NCBI GenBank assembly: GCA_012514535.1
Contig: JAAZAA010000254.1
Span: 1 to 64,000, forward strand
Source: Myxococcales bacterium
Lineage (GTDB): Bacteria; Myxococcota_A; Polyangia; Polyangiales; Polyangiaceae
DNA: 64,000 bases
Reading direction: 5' to 3'
Part shown: positions 31,347 to 44,781 of the stretch, in pieces
How the letters are laid out: each line of letters starts with the position of its first letter
Numbering within the stretch: the first letter of the stretch is position 1
Made by a program: the position numbers and the translations under genes
The notes under the pieces: generated by a model
Seen by the model: the letters and a program-made list of their open reading frames with translations, nothing else
Told to the model about the DNA's origin: nothing
Database searches by the model: none

Positions 31347-32117
31347 TCACCCCTCGTCCGCGGCCTTCTTCACCGTCTCCCAGCTGTCGATCATGTCCTG
31401 ATACTCAGACCGGTCCGTCAAGGACATCGAGAGGAACAGCAACACGAACAGGAAGGACGACACGAACACGGTGACGTTGAACTTGCTGTCCCACAGCATG
31501 TGCATGAAGAACGCCATCACCATGCCCGCCTTGATGGTGGCGATGATCATGGCGACGATGAAGTTCCCCTGACTGCCGAGATCGATCGCCGTCACGGCGA
31601 CGGTGAGGATCGTCAGGATGATCAGGCCACCGAACACGCCGAACAGCAGGTTCAAGCTCGCCGTGTGGGCCAGGCCGTGCTCCGCCTCGCCCTGATGGCT
31701 CGTCCCCGCGTGCTCCCCGCCCTTCTCCTTCGCGGGCTGGGCCGACGCGGCCGCCGAGTCCGAATCCTGTGTGATCCCCGGCGCGGTGTCGACGGGAGCG
31801 GCGGCCTTGACCTCCTCCGACGAACCCGCGACGTCCGCAGGATCCTTCGCGTCGCCCGCTTCAGCCTTCTCCTCGGTCGCCGCCTCGGCGCGGTCCGCCC
31901 CCTTGGAGTCGTCTCCCGCTCCTGCCTCGGAGGATGCCTCTGCCGAGCCTTCCTCGCCCGCGGGACCTTCTTCCGCAGCAGCGCCTTCTGCCGCGGCGCC
32001 TTCCGCCTGGGCCTCGTCCGCGCGCTTGCCCTCGTCGGCGTTCTGGGTCGCCTCCTGGCGCGCCTCTTCGCCTTCGCCAGACTTCTCGTCGTCGGAACGC
32101 TTCTCTTCGTCAGCCAT
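31347..32117 (-). CDS. ctaF: Cytochrome c oxidase subunit IV (prokaryotic type) with long acidic N-terminal extension
   Basis: C-terminal TMs GNFIVAMIIATIKAGMVMAFFMHMLWDSKFNVTVFVSSFLFVLLFLSMSLTDRSEY. ~140-aa E/A/G-rich extension. Adjacent to ctaCDE. Confidence 0.82.
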   Translation of the reverse strand: MADEEKRSDDEKSGEGEEARQEATQNADEGKRADEAQAEGAAAEGAAAEEGPAGEEGSAEASSEAGAGDDSKGADRAEAATEEKAEAGDAKDPADVAGSSEEVKAAAPVDTAPGITQDSDSAAASAQPAKEKGGEHAGTSHQGEAEHGLAHTASLNLLFGVFGGLIILTILTVAVTAIDLGSQGNFIVAMIIATIKAGMVMAFFMHMLWDSKFNVTVFVSSFLFVLLFLSMSLTDRSEYQDMIDSWETVKKAADEG

Positions 32118-32184
32118 GGTCGTTCTCGGGTTCCGTGGGGCCACTAGGGACCCCACGGAGGAGTCTTCAGATCAATCGCGGAGA

Positions 32185-33518
32185 TCAGTGGATGAGGTAG
32201 AGGAGGGGGAAGAGGTAGATCCAGATGAGATCGACCAAGTGCCAGTAGAGCGCCGTGAAATCGATCGGCCCGAAGTACTTCGGCCCGAACTTGCGTCGCC
32301 CCGCGCGCACCAGCATCCAAATCCACACGCCGATGCCGATGATGACGTGCACCCCGTGCAAGCCCGTCATGAAGAAGTAAATGCTGAAGAACACCCCCGC
32401 CTTCTTCGGACGCACGAGCTCGAAGGGCCCGTCTGCCTGACGCTGGAGCACCCCGGCACGCAGCAGGGGCGTCGCCTCCGCCGGCGTGAGCTTGCGGAGC
32501 TCGTTGGCCAGGAACACGTCGTCGTCCAGAATCGGCTCCTCCGCCGCGGGGGCGGGGGCCGGCGCTGGCGCAGCCACCGGGGCCGGCGCCGCGGGCGCCG
32601 CCTCTTCCGTCCCCTCCGCACCAGCCTCTGCGGCTTCGGCCGTGCCGGCCTCCTGAGTCGCGGGCTCCTGGGCGGCTTCCTGGGCCGGCGCCGGGGCGGC
32701 GCCTTCCTGAGCCGGCGCCTGCTGAGCCACAGCTTCCTGGGCGGTCGCCGCCTGGGTCGTCGTGGCCTGGGCAGCGCTTCCTTCCGCCGCCTCGGCGGGG
32801 GCCGCCGCCACCTGGTTCACCACCGGGACGAGCGCCAGAGGCTCTCCGTGAGGCACCTCCAGATCGACGGCCGCCGTCGCCTTCCGCGCCTCCAGCTTGG
32901 CCATGAGCCTCGTCATGGCCTCGGCCGCCTCGGGGTGCTTCTTCTTGAAGGCCTCGACCTCCCACACCTCGTGCTTCGGGTCGAAGTGCCTGCTCGGCAA
33001 CAGGCCGTCGTGGAACTTGTGGCTGTACTCGACGTACTTCACGCCCATGAACGTGAAGGCGCAGGCGATCGTGACCAGGATGTTGATCTTGACCAGCTTC
33101 TGCTGTCCGAGCTGCGCCGCGCGCACCGCCCAAGCTGCCGTGAGGCTGCTCAGGATGAGTACGACGGTGTTCAGCGCACCCATGTTGGTGTCGAGGTAGA
33201 AGTGCGCCCAGTAAAACACCTCCGGGTTCTGCGCCCGATAAATCGTGTAAGCGCAGAACAACCCCGAGAAGAACAGGATCTCCGTGACCAGGAACAGCCA
33301 GATGCCTAGCTTGCCGGAGTCGAACTGCTGCTGAGGTGAGTCGAAGTGATGCGCAACGTAAGGGTACTGCAGGGGCGCGCCGTGGCCGTGCCCCCCCTCC
33401 GCGTGACCATGGTCGTCGCCGTGGGACTTCGCGGCGTCCGCCACGCGCGCGCCCTCATTCGCTTTGCTTTCCATCATCGATCCTGTTCCCAGGCTGGGAA
33501 AATCGAGTCCCCGCCGGC

Positions 33519-33522
<4 letters not shown>
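32185..33522 (-). CDS. ctaE: Cytochrome c oxidase subunit III with ~150-aa Ala/Pro/Glu-rich internal insertion
   Basis: [69 protein letters not shown] overlap with the ctaD stop; alternative start at 33474. Confidence 0.92.
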
Positions 33523-35186
<1,664 letters not shown>

Positions 35187-35196
35187 CGTGGAACTC

Positions 35197-36195
35197 CTAC
35201 TTCAGGGTCTTGATGTACTCGATCAGAGCAGTGAGCTGGTAATCCTCCAGCTTGCCTTTGTAGGTCGGCATGGAGGGCGGAAAGCCTTGCCGAATCCGCG
35301 CCTGCGGCTCGAGGATGGCTTCACGGAGATAGTTCTCGTCCACGACGACGCTCGTGCCGTCGGTCATGGCGTGCGTGGCGCCGAAGATACCCTTCCAGGT
35401 CGGCCCCACCTGGACGCTGCCGTCCACGGAATGGCAGGCCGCACAGCCCTGCCGCCGGTAAAGCTGCTCGCCGAGCTCGGCGGGCGGCATCTGCTTCTCC
35501 AAGTCCTGCGCCTGCTCGAGGAACGCCTCGAAGCCGCCGGGTTCATGGACGATGACCCGGCTCAGCATGTCCGAGTGGGCCGTCCCGCAGTACTCCGCAC
35601 AGAAGATGGGGTACGTGCCGGCCTCCGTGGCGTTGAACCACAGATCCGTGTAGCGCCCGGGCACCGCGTCCATCTTCACCCGGAATGCCGGGATGAAGAG
35701 GCTGTGCAGCACGTCCACGGCCTGGATGACGACGCGCACGTCGCGATCCTTCGGCACGTGCAGCTCCGTGTCCGTGTATCCGTTCGGGTAGGTGAAGAGC
35801 CAGCTCCACTTCTGCGCCTGGACGTGGACCTCCAGGGCCTCCTTCGGGACCGTGCGCAGGTTCACGTAGCCCTTGAAGCCCCACACGAAGATGGCGATGA
35901 CGAGGAACAACGGAATCACCGACCACGTAATCTCGAGGGCGGTGTTGTGCTCCGACGTCTTGTCCGCCAGCTCGTTCTCTTCGCGACCGCGCGCTCGGTA
36001 GCGCACGGCGAAGAGGATCATCACGGCGAAGATCGCAAAAGAGACTGCGGTCGAGAGCCAGAAGATGAAATCGTAAAGCCAGTCCACCTCCCCTGCGACC
36101 GTGGACGCAGGGAAAGGCATCCAGTAGTCCGGCGACGCGGGACTCTGAGGCTGCGGCGGCTGGGCCGCGATGTTCGCAATCAACGAGGAGCTCAT
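35197..36195 (-). CDS. ctaC: Cytochrome c oxidase subunit II with C-terminal cytochrome c domain
   Basis: CuA site [13 protein letters not shown]; heme c motif CAACH; two N-terminal TMs. Confidence 0.95.
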   Translation of the reverse strand: MSSSLIANIAAQPPQPQSPASPDYWMPFPASTVAGEVDWLYDFIFWLSTAVSFAIFAVMILFAVRYRARGREENELADKTSEHNTALEITWSVIPLFLVIAIFVWGFKGYVNLRTVPKEALEVHVQAQKWSWLFTYPNGYTDTELHVPKDRDVRVVIQAVDVLHSLFIPAFRVKMDAVPGRYTDLWFNATEAGTYPIFCAEYCGTAHSDMLSRVIVHEPGGFEAFLEQAQDLEKQMPPAELGEQLYRRQGCAACHSVDGSVQVGPTWKGIFGATHAMTDGTSVVVDENYLREAILEPQARIRQGFPPSMPTYKGKLEDYQLTALIEYIKTLK

Positions 36196-36212
36196 GTGCA
36201 GTTCTCGACTAG

Positions 36213-37073
36213 CTAAGCCTGCGATCCTTGCTTCTTCCGGCGCTCGGAACGCCACAGAATCGTGAGAAATCCACCGAGGGCCACGGCGCCTGACCCTCCA
36301 CCCACGCGCATGATGTTCATGGCGACAGGGGCGTACCGTCCTTCCGACGCGTCGTAGTGGAAACAGTAGAGGATCAGCCTGTCCATCGCCGATCCGACCT
36401 TCCCCTCCGACGCCTCGATGAGGCTCAAGCGCAACGTCTTGGGGTGGTACTCCAGACCGTAGAGGTAGCGCGCGATCATGCCGTCCGGCGTCGTCACGAC
36501 GAAGGCGGCGGGGTGCACGTACTCCTCGCGCTTTTCGTTGTAGCCGTAGCTGAATCCGATCGCGTCAGCCACGGCACGGATGTTGTTCTCCGAGCCCGTC
36601 AGCATCGTCCAGGCCAGCGGATCCGCCGTCGGGCGGCCGTACTGAGCCAGGTAGCGCTGCTTCGTGCCATGGGCGCGCCGGGGCGTCTCCTCGGGGTCGA
36701 GCGACACCGTCACGACGCGATAGTCCTCGCCCAAGGAGAGATCGACCCGCTTCAACCCCTCGACCAATGCGTTCAGCTGGAGGCTGCACAGCATCGGGCA
36801 ATCCGAGTAGTTGAGGGTGACGATGACCGGCTTGTCCCCACGGAAGAAGTCGCCGAACAGCACCTGGCGACCGTCGTCCGCGGTGAACCCCAGGGTGGCC
36901 GGGACCATCGTCTCGAGCCGCTCCACGACGTCGATGCCCTCGAGGCGCTTCGGCGCCGGCTCCTTTCGCGACTTGATCTCGCTGGGATCGACTGGAGCAG
37001 CGGACGCAACTCCGCCTCCGACGATCGCCGCGCCGATCACGAGCGAAATGAGCGTACGAGCAAGCCGAGTCAT
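36213..37073 (-). CDS. SCO1/SenC family copper chaperone-like protein
   Basis: KPVIVTLNYSDCPMLCSLQLNALVEGLK (SCO CxxxC), DYRVVTVSLDPEET. Confidence 0.92.
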   Translation of the reverse strand: MTRLARTLISLVIGAAIVGGGVASAAPVDPSEIKSRKEPAPKRLEGIDVVERLETMVPATLGFTADDGRQVLFGDFFRGDKPVIVTLNYSDCPMLCSLQLNALVEGLKRVDLSLGEDYRVVTVSLDPEETPRRAHGTKQRYLAQYGRPTADPLAWTMLTGSENNIRAVADAIGFSYGYNEKREEYVHPAAFVVTTPDGMIARYLYGLEYHPKTLRLSLIEASEGKVGSAMDRLILYCFHYDASEGRYAPVAMNIMRVGGGSGAVALGGFLTILWRSERRKKQGSQA

Positions 37074-37735
37074 GGAGCTGAGTGGTCCGAACCCTCCGCT
37101 GGCGTCTGAGACCCCTGGCCGGGGTTCTGCTTCGCAGGTTCAGTGCCGGTCGCCTTCGGCGGCGCCGGAGTGCCCGCGGGCGTCGTCCCTTGCGAGGGCG
37201 CCGCCCCTGTCGGGGGCTTCGTTTGCCCGGAGTCTCCCTCATTCAGAGGACTTTCGCCAGGTGTGCCGGGCTTCCCTGGAGTCACGGGGGCCTTCGGCGC
37301 CCCTCCAGGCGGTGCACCCACGCCATCGTCCCCCGGATCGCGCTTCTCGTCCGGTCCGTCCGTCTGGCCCTCGCCCTCGGCCGCATCCCCCTCGGGGGCG
37401 TCCGCCGCCGGCTCCTCGACCTTCTTCCCACCGACGGTGGTATGACCGCTCCGGATGTCCCGCAGCGTCAGCTCCATCGCTCGATCGATCGGGATGGACA
37501 CCAGCCCCTTCTCCCGATCCATCCACGCGGGCGCGCTCTTGAGGAGCGTCTCCTGCTCCGCGCGCAGCGAGCGGAACGAATGCGTGATGGGCTCGTTGCG
37601 GACCAGGTCGAGCTCCGCCTCTTCCGAGCGCACGAGGGCCGTGATGCCGAGAGCCGCCGCGAGGGTCGCCAGCGCCGTCAGCGCGAACATCGTGGCCAAC
37701 GCGCCACTATTGACCTGATCGGGTTGTGTCGCCAC
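37070..37735 (-). CDS. Hypothetical membrane-anchored protein with Pro/Gly-rich tail, in the ACIII-caa3 operon
   Basis: Single N-terminal TM (GALATMFALTALATLAAALGITALV), short conserved-looking globular part, disordered C-terminus. ATGA overlap with the SCO gene. Confidence 0.75.
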   Translation of the reverse strand: MATQPDQVNSGALATMFALTALATLAAALGITALVRSEEAELDLVRNEPITHSFRSLRAEQETLLKSAPAWMDREKGLVSIPIDRAMELTLRDIRSGHTTVGGKKVEEPAADAPEGDAAEGEGQTDGPDEKRDPGDDGVGAPPGGAPKAPVTPGKPGTPGESPLNEGDSGQTKPPTGAAPSQGTTPAGTPAPPKATGTEPAKQNPGQGSQTPAEGSDHSAP

Positions 37736-37745
37736 TTGAGCCTCC

Positions 37746-39008
37746 TCAGACGTTCTCGAAGGCCAAGGACCGCTGCAGGCGGGGATCCTTGGTCGGCAGG
37801 AGATTCACGGACCGCGCCTTCCACACCACGAAGGCGACGATCAAGCCACCCACGCCCACCCAGGCGGCGAAGTCCGCCGCGTGGAACACGGGCTCCTTGT
37901 GCAGGTTCGGAGCGACCAGCCAGTACATGTCATACCAATGGATGACCAGGAGGTAGACGGCTCCGAGCGCCAAGGTCGTCTTGTTCCGCTTGATCTGGCG
38001 GGACATGAGCCCGAAGAAGGGCACCGGGAAGTGCAGGATGGCGAGGGCGAGCGTCGCCGGCCACCAAGCCCCCTCGAGGCGCATGTGATACCAGTGCGTC
38101 TCCTCGGGGATGTTCGCATACCAGATCAGCATGAACTGGGAGAACGCGATGTAGGTCCAGAAGGCCGTGAACGCGAACATCATCTTCCCGAGGTCGTGGT
38201 AGTGCTCCACCGTGACGCTGCGCACGAGGTGTCCCTTGCGCTGCAGCCAGATGAGCGCGAGCACCATCGCCGAGTGGACGGCGAGCACACAGCCCGAGAA
38301 GTAGTAGACGCCGAAGATCGTGCTGAACCAGATCGCGTCGAGCGACATCAAGAAGTCGACGGCGCAGAACGTCAGCGTCAGCGCGAAGCCGATCATCGTC
38401 AGCGGGCTCGCCCGTCCCATGCGGGCCGTGAGGCTCGTGTCACCGGACTTGTCCTGGGCGACCGACGCCTTCAGGAAGTAGCGGGCCATCAGCGCCCAGA
38501 ACCCGAAGTAGATGACGCAGCGCACGGCGAAGAAGGAGACGTTCAGGTAGCCCGCCTTGCCCTCGAGCACGTGCTCCGACGCCATGTACTCGTGGCTCAC
38601 CCACCGATACAGGCTGTCGTTCCCGAGCAGCATCGGGACCACGACCGGGAGCGACAGGAGCGCCATCAGCACGAGCGAGTGCGCCAACAGCTCTCCGACC
38701 CGACGCACCGCCACGCTCCAGCGCGCGCCCACCAGGTGCTGCAACGTCACCCACCACAGGGCGCCGGCGCCGATGCTCAGGCCCCACATGAAGGCCGTCA
38801 GGTACGAGTGCTGAAACTGCTGGTGCGTCAGCCCGCCGCCGAGGACGACCGCGAGCACGATGCCGACGACCCCGATCCCCGCGGCGATCCTGAAGAGCCC
38901 GTTCGCCTCATCGCCGAGACGAATGCTGTCGTCGACGTAGTCACCCGCGTGACCGGAGTCCGCGACCATGTCCTTCTTGTGCTTTGGTTGAGCCATTCGA
39001 CTACTCAC
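37746..39008 (-). CDS. actF: Alternative Complex III subunit ActF (quinol:cytochrome c oxidoreductase membrane subunit)
   Basis: ~10 TM protein between ActDE and SCO genes; PsrC/NrfD-like features and gene order typical of ACIII. Confidence 0.85.
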   Translation of the reverse strand: MSSRMAQPKHKKDMVADSGHAGDYVDDSIRLGDEANGLFRIAAGIGVVGIVLAVVLGGGLTHQQFQHSYLTAFMWGLSIGAGALWWVTLQHLVGARWSVAVRRVGELLAHSLVLMALLSLPVVVPMLLGNDSLYRWVSHEYMASEHVLEGKAGYLNVSFFAVRCVIYFGFWALMARYFLKASVAQDKSGDTSLTARMGRASPLTMIGFALTLTFCAVDFLMSLDAIWFSTIFGVYYFSGCVLAVHSAMVLALIWLQRKGHLVRSVTVEHYHDLGKMMFAFTAFWTYIAFSQFMLIWYANIPEETHWYHMRLEGAWWPATLALAILHFPVPFFGLMSRQIKRNKTTLALGAVYLLVIHWYDMYWLVAPNLHKEPVFHAADFAAWVGVGGLIVAFVVWKARSVNLLPTKDPRLQRSLAFENV

Positions 39009-39012
39009 CGAC

Positions 39013-40242
39013 TCACTTGAGTCCAGAACGTTCGGCTTCCGAGAGATCGCCGAGGCCCGAGGCCCGGCTGCGCTGCAGCGCGCGGACGTACATCACGATC
39101 GCCCAACGATCGTCGGGTTCGATCTGAGGGCCGTAGGCGGGCATGTTGCGGACGCCGTTCGTGATCGAGTTGAAGAGCTCGCCCACGGGCTGCAGCCGCA
39201 GATACTCCTGGTGCAGGTTGCTCGGAGGCACCCAGCCCTGACCGAGTGTCTCGGCCCGCTTGTGGACCATGCCGTCGCCTTCGCCCGCGAACCCATGGCA
39301 GGGCGCGCAGAAGACGTTGTACTTGTCGCGACCGACCCGCAGGGTCTCCTCCGTCACCTGCACGCCAGCCGGGTACGTTGTGGCCCAGGCGTCGCCGACG
39401 CGGCCGCGGTACATGTGGTCGTCGTCGCGGAGCGCACCCGTCGCCACCGTCCCCGCCACGGGCTTCCGCATCGCGCGGTTGTCGTCGAACAACGGGTTCG
39501 CGCGCTGGGCCTTGAACTTGGGCTGGAAGTCCATGTCCCAGATCGCGTGGATCCGGGGCTTCTCGCTGTGCCGCGCCCGCGCCGCGGTGAAGGCCGCGAA
39601 GGGCACGAGGCTCGCCGCACCCGCCACGATGAGGGTGTAGATCAGCGCGCGTGGAATCTTGTCGGAGGTGACCCGGTCCTCGAGCACCTCGTCCAACAGG
39701 AGGGGCTCCGTGCTCTCGAGGAGCCGACGGGTGTCGACCTCGTCGAACTTCCCATCCCGCGCCTCGATCAAGAGGAAGAACCGATCGTCCGTCACCCGGG
39801 CGAAGCGCTCCTTGAGATCCAAGGGGTGCGCGGGCAGCGGCAGGTTGTTGAAGATCAGCATGCCGCCCAGCGCCGCGAAGGCGCTGTACAGGATGGTCAT
39901 CTCGAACGCGATCGGCACGTTCGCCGGCCAGCTCCAGAAGGGCTTGCCGCTGACGAGCCACTTGTAGTCCCACGCGTTCGTCAGGAACTGCAGGAGCACG
40001 CCGTTGGCGAGGCCGATGAGCGCCGCCACGAAGACCAGCCACGGGAGCCGAGTCATCCGGATACCCATCGCACGCTCGATGCCGTGGATGGGGAATGGCG
40101 TGAACGTATCCCAGTGGGCGTAGCCGGCGTCGCGAACCTTCTTGGCGGCGCGCACCAGCGCCGTCGGGTTGTCGTACTCGGCCAGAAGGCCATGGAGGGG
40201 GGCCGGGCCCGCCTCTGCCTGGATTGCCTGCGTATCACTCAT
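39013..40242 (-). CDS. ActD-ActE fusion: DUF3341 membrane domain plus monoheme cytochrome c domain
   Basis: N-terminal DUF3341-like (GLLAEYDNPTALVRAAKKVRDAGYAHWDTFTPFPIHGIERAMGI). C-terminal heme motif NVFCAPCHGFAGEGDGMV with distal ITNGVRNMPAYGPQI. Confidence 0.9.
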   Translation of the reverse strand: MSDTQAIQAEAGPAPLHGLLAEYDNPTALVRAAKKVRDAGYAHWDTFTPFPIHGIERAMGIRMTRLPWLVFVAALIGLANGVLLQFLTNAWDYKWLVSGKPFWSWPANVPIAFEMTILYSAFAALGGMLIFNNLPLPAHPLDLKERFARVTDDRFFLLIEARDGKFDEVDTRRLLESTEPLLLDEVLEDRVTSDKIPRALIYTLIVAGAASLVPFAAFTAARARHSEKPRIHAIWDMDFQPKFKAQRANPLFDDNRAMRKPVAGTVATGALRDDDHMYRGRVGDAWATTYPAGVQVTEETLRVGRDKYNVFCAPCHGFAGEGDGMVHKRAETLGQGWVPPSNLHQEYLRLQPVGELFNSITNGVRNMPAYGPQIEPDDRWAIVMYVRALQRSRASGLGDLSEAERSGLK

Positions 40243-40262
40243 GGCGACTGGATCTCACAAGC

Positions 40263-41607
<1,345 letters not shown>

Positions 41608-41630
<23 letters not shown>

Positions 41631-44600
41631 CTTCGGTCGCTAGCTCCGGATGCGGGTTGCTGATGCGCGCGAGGTACTGCACACGTGTGCGATTGTTGAG
41701 CTCCTGCAGGAGCTCGTAGGCACGCGGCTCGCCATGGGCCTTCGCCACACGGCTCTTCTTGTCGTTCAGGTCACCGAACACGTACGCGCCCGTGGGACAG
41801 GCCTGCTCGCAGGCGGTCTTGATCTCGCCGTCCTCGACGGGGCGCCGGGCGTTCTTCGCCTTGATCTTCACGTTCTGGATGCGCTGCACGCAGAACGTGC
41901 ACTTCTCCATCACACCGCGGCCACGCACCGTGACGTCGGGGTTGAACGCCATCGAGCGCAGCTTCGCGCGCGGATCGTCCGTGCCCGTGTACGGCGTCGT
42001 CCCGTACACATCGAGGTTGTAGTTGCGGTAATTGAAGCGCCGAACCTTGTAGGGGCAGTTGTTGGAGCAGTACCGCGTGCCAATGCAGCGGTTGTACACC
42101 ATGTCGTTGAGCCCCTCGCTCGAGTGGAGCGTCGCGCCGACGGGGCACACCTGCTCGCAGGGCGCGTTCTCGCACTGCATGCAGAGCACCGGCATCTGGC
42201 GCGCGTCCGCCTGCTCACGGTCGCCCTTGAAGTAGCGCTCGACCCGCAGCCAGTTCATCTCGCGACCGCGAGCCACCTCGTGCTTGCCGACGACGGGCGT
42301 GTTGTTCTCCGCCGCGCAGGCGATCACGCACGCGTTGCAGCCGGTGCACTTGTTGAGGTCGATCGCCATGCCCCACTTGTGGCCGTCGTAGCTGACGGGG
42401 TCGTGCCACAGGTTGAGGCGCGGCGGATGGTGGACCTTGTGCTTGATGACCTCGGGGTGAGCCTGATAGTCGCTGAGGGTCGTCTCACGCAGGAGCTGCG
42501 GCAGACGCTCGTCACGCCCCCGGGCGCCGATGTCGTCGATGGCGTACAGATCCTGGGTGTTCGCCAGGACGTCGGGGCGACGATTCAGAGGCGTCACCGT
42601 GGCCCCGACCGCGATGGCCCCCGCCTTGGCGGTGAACAGCGCGTAGGTGTCGGTACCGACCACCTCGACGTCTTCGTCCACGAGCCCGCCCACTCGACCC
42701 GCCACCTTGCGGCCGTAGCCCAGGTTCACGGTGAGGGTCCCCGGAGCCTGGCCGGGCGTGAAGGCCACCGGCAGCTCGACGCTCCGCCCCTCGAGCGTCA
42801 GCGTGGCGAGGAAGCCATCGCGGAGGCCCAGGCGTTCGGCGGTGATCGGGGCGATCATCAGGGCGTTGCCCCAGGAGATCTTCGTGAGCGGGTGGCTCAT
42901 CTCCTGCAGCCAGCCGTTGTTCGCGAAGCGGCCGTCGTGCACCGCGGGGTCCAGCTCCAGCACCAACTCGAGCTTGTCGATCCCATCCGCGGAGCCGAGG
43001 GCGGCCTCCGTCAGCGTCATCGAGGCGATGGGACGCAGCACTGGCTCCACCGCGAGGGCGGCCGAGCCGAGGGTGCCGTCGTGGACGGCCCTGCGCCACA
43101 CCTTGTCGTCGCTGGCGTCGTGGGTCGCGCGGACGAGGTCCTGCCCCGACGTGCGCGGAAGCCCGAGCAGCCCGGCGATGAGCTCGATGGCGGAGCGTCC
43201 GCCGTGGAGCGGCGCGATCGTGGGCTGCGCGATGAGCACGGTGCCGTCGAAGGCTCGCGCGTCGCCCCAGGCCTCCAGGTAGTGGGCCTGCGGGACGTGC
43301 CAGGTGCAGAGCCGCGAGGTCTCGTCCTCGTACAGGCCGAGACGGATCGAGTTCTTCACCTTCCCGAGGGCGGCCGCGAAGGGCACGTCGACGGGCGCGT
43401 TGTAGACGGGGTTGCCGCCCAGAATGAGCAGCGTCTCCACGCGACCGGCCTCGATTTCCGCCACCAGGGCGGCGAGGTCCGCCGCGCCGCCGGAGATGCG
43501 ATCCGCCTCTTCGACGTAGCGGATCGTCTTGCCGACGTTTCCGAGCAGCGTGTTCAAGCGATGCACGACCGCGTGCACCTCGGCCGGTTGCCGGCTGCCC
43601 ACGGTGATGAGGCTGCTGCCCCGGTGGGCGAGCAGATCCTTCACGATGACGTCGAGGACCTTCTTGACCCCCGCGTCCTCGAGGAACTTGGCGTCAGGGC
43701 GGGGCTGCGCCGCCCCGAGGGCCGCGGGCGGGCGAGCCTGCGCGCTCAGCTCCGCGTCCAGGTAGGCCACCACCGCCGCGATCTGGGAAGCGCGCAGCGC
43801 GACGCGGTGATCCGCCATCGAACCGATCTCGGTGATGCTGCTCTCGACCGCGTAGATCCGGCTCATGGAGCCGCTGGGGTCGCGCCGGCTGGCGATGGCC
43901 CGCGAGTACGCGAGACCGCCGTCCGTCGACGGACACAGCAGGTCGGCGTCGAGGCTGACCAGGACGTCCGCGCGCTCGGGCGCGAGCACCGCGCGCAGGC
44001 GCTGACCGAAAGCGAGCTCGATGCCCTGCTCCGCGCTCGCGGAGTGGGACGGCTCGTAGGCGACCCAGGTCGCCTGGGGCATTGCCTGGAGGAAGCGGCT
44101 CCTGAGGGACGCGAGCGTCGGCGACGAGCTCGCCTCGCTCAACACCGCCACGCCGCGGCCGCCCGCGGCGCGGGCCTGCGCGATCAGCTCACCGGCGGCG
44201 CGGTCGAAGTCCGCCCAGGAGGACGGGGTCCGCTGGCCTGCCCGGCGCACCACCTGCTGGCTCCGATCGGGATCGTACAGGCCGAGGATGCTGCCCTGGT
44301 GATAGGTGTTCGTCGCGCCGAGGCTCGAGGCGCTGTTCGGGTTGCCCTCGATCTTGATGGGGCGGCCGTCGAAGGACTTCGCCCACAGCCCCGTCGCCAC
44401 ACCGGCGATGTCCATCGCGGTCGCGTAGAAGACCGGCTCCCCGGGCACGAAGCCCTCGGGGCGCTCGGAGAAGGGCAGCAGCTTGTCTTCCTTCCAGCGG
44501 CAGCCGGCGAGCGCGAAGGACGCGCCCATCAGCTGCATGAAGCGCCGCCGCCCCTTGGAGCTGAGCGGCATTTCTTCGAGGGGGGTCTTGAACTCCCGCG

Positions 44601-44781
44601 CCACGAACTCCCGGAACTCCGGGTCGTTGTCGAGCTCTGCCAGGCTACGCCAGTGGCTCGGAGCGGCCGAGGTGTCGGCGGCCGCAGACGCGGGCATGTC
44701 GGCGGCGTCACACGGCGTCTTCAACTCGCCGGATGAGACCGTGCTGGGATCCTGCAGGGACTTGGGCTTCATCGATGACAT
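41608..44781 (-). CDS. actB: Alternative Complex III subunit ActB (molybdopterin-oxidoreductase-like plus Fe-S domain)
   Basis: N-terminal [18 protein letters not shown]-terminal Fe-S clusters [59 protein letters not shown]...CEQACPTGA. Start at 44781 or 44772. Confidence 0.93.

Noticed and set aside
41650-44736. 1028-aa plus-strand ORF opposite actB
   Set aside because: Antisense shadow of a clearly coding ACIII gene with Fe-S motifs; the plus translation has no recognisable domain.
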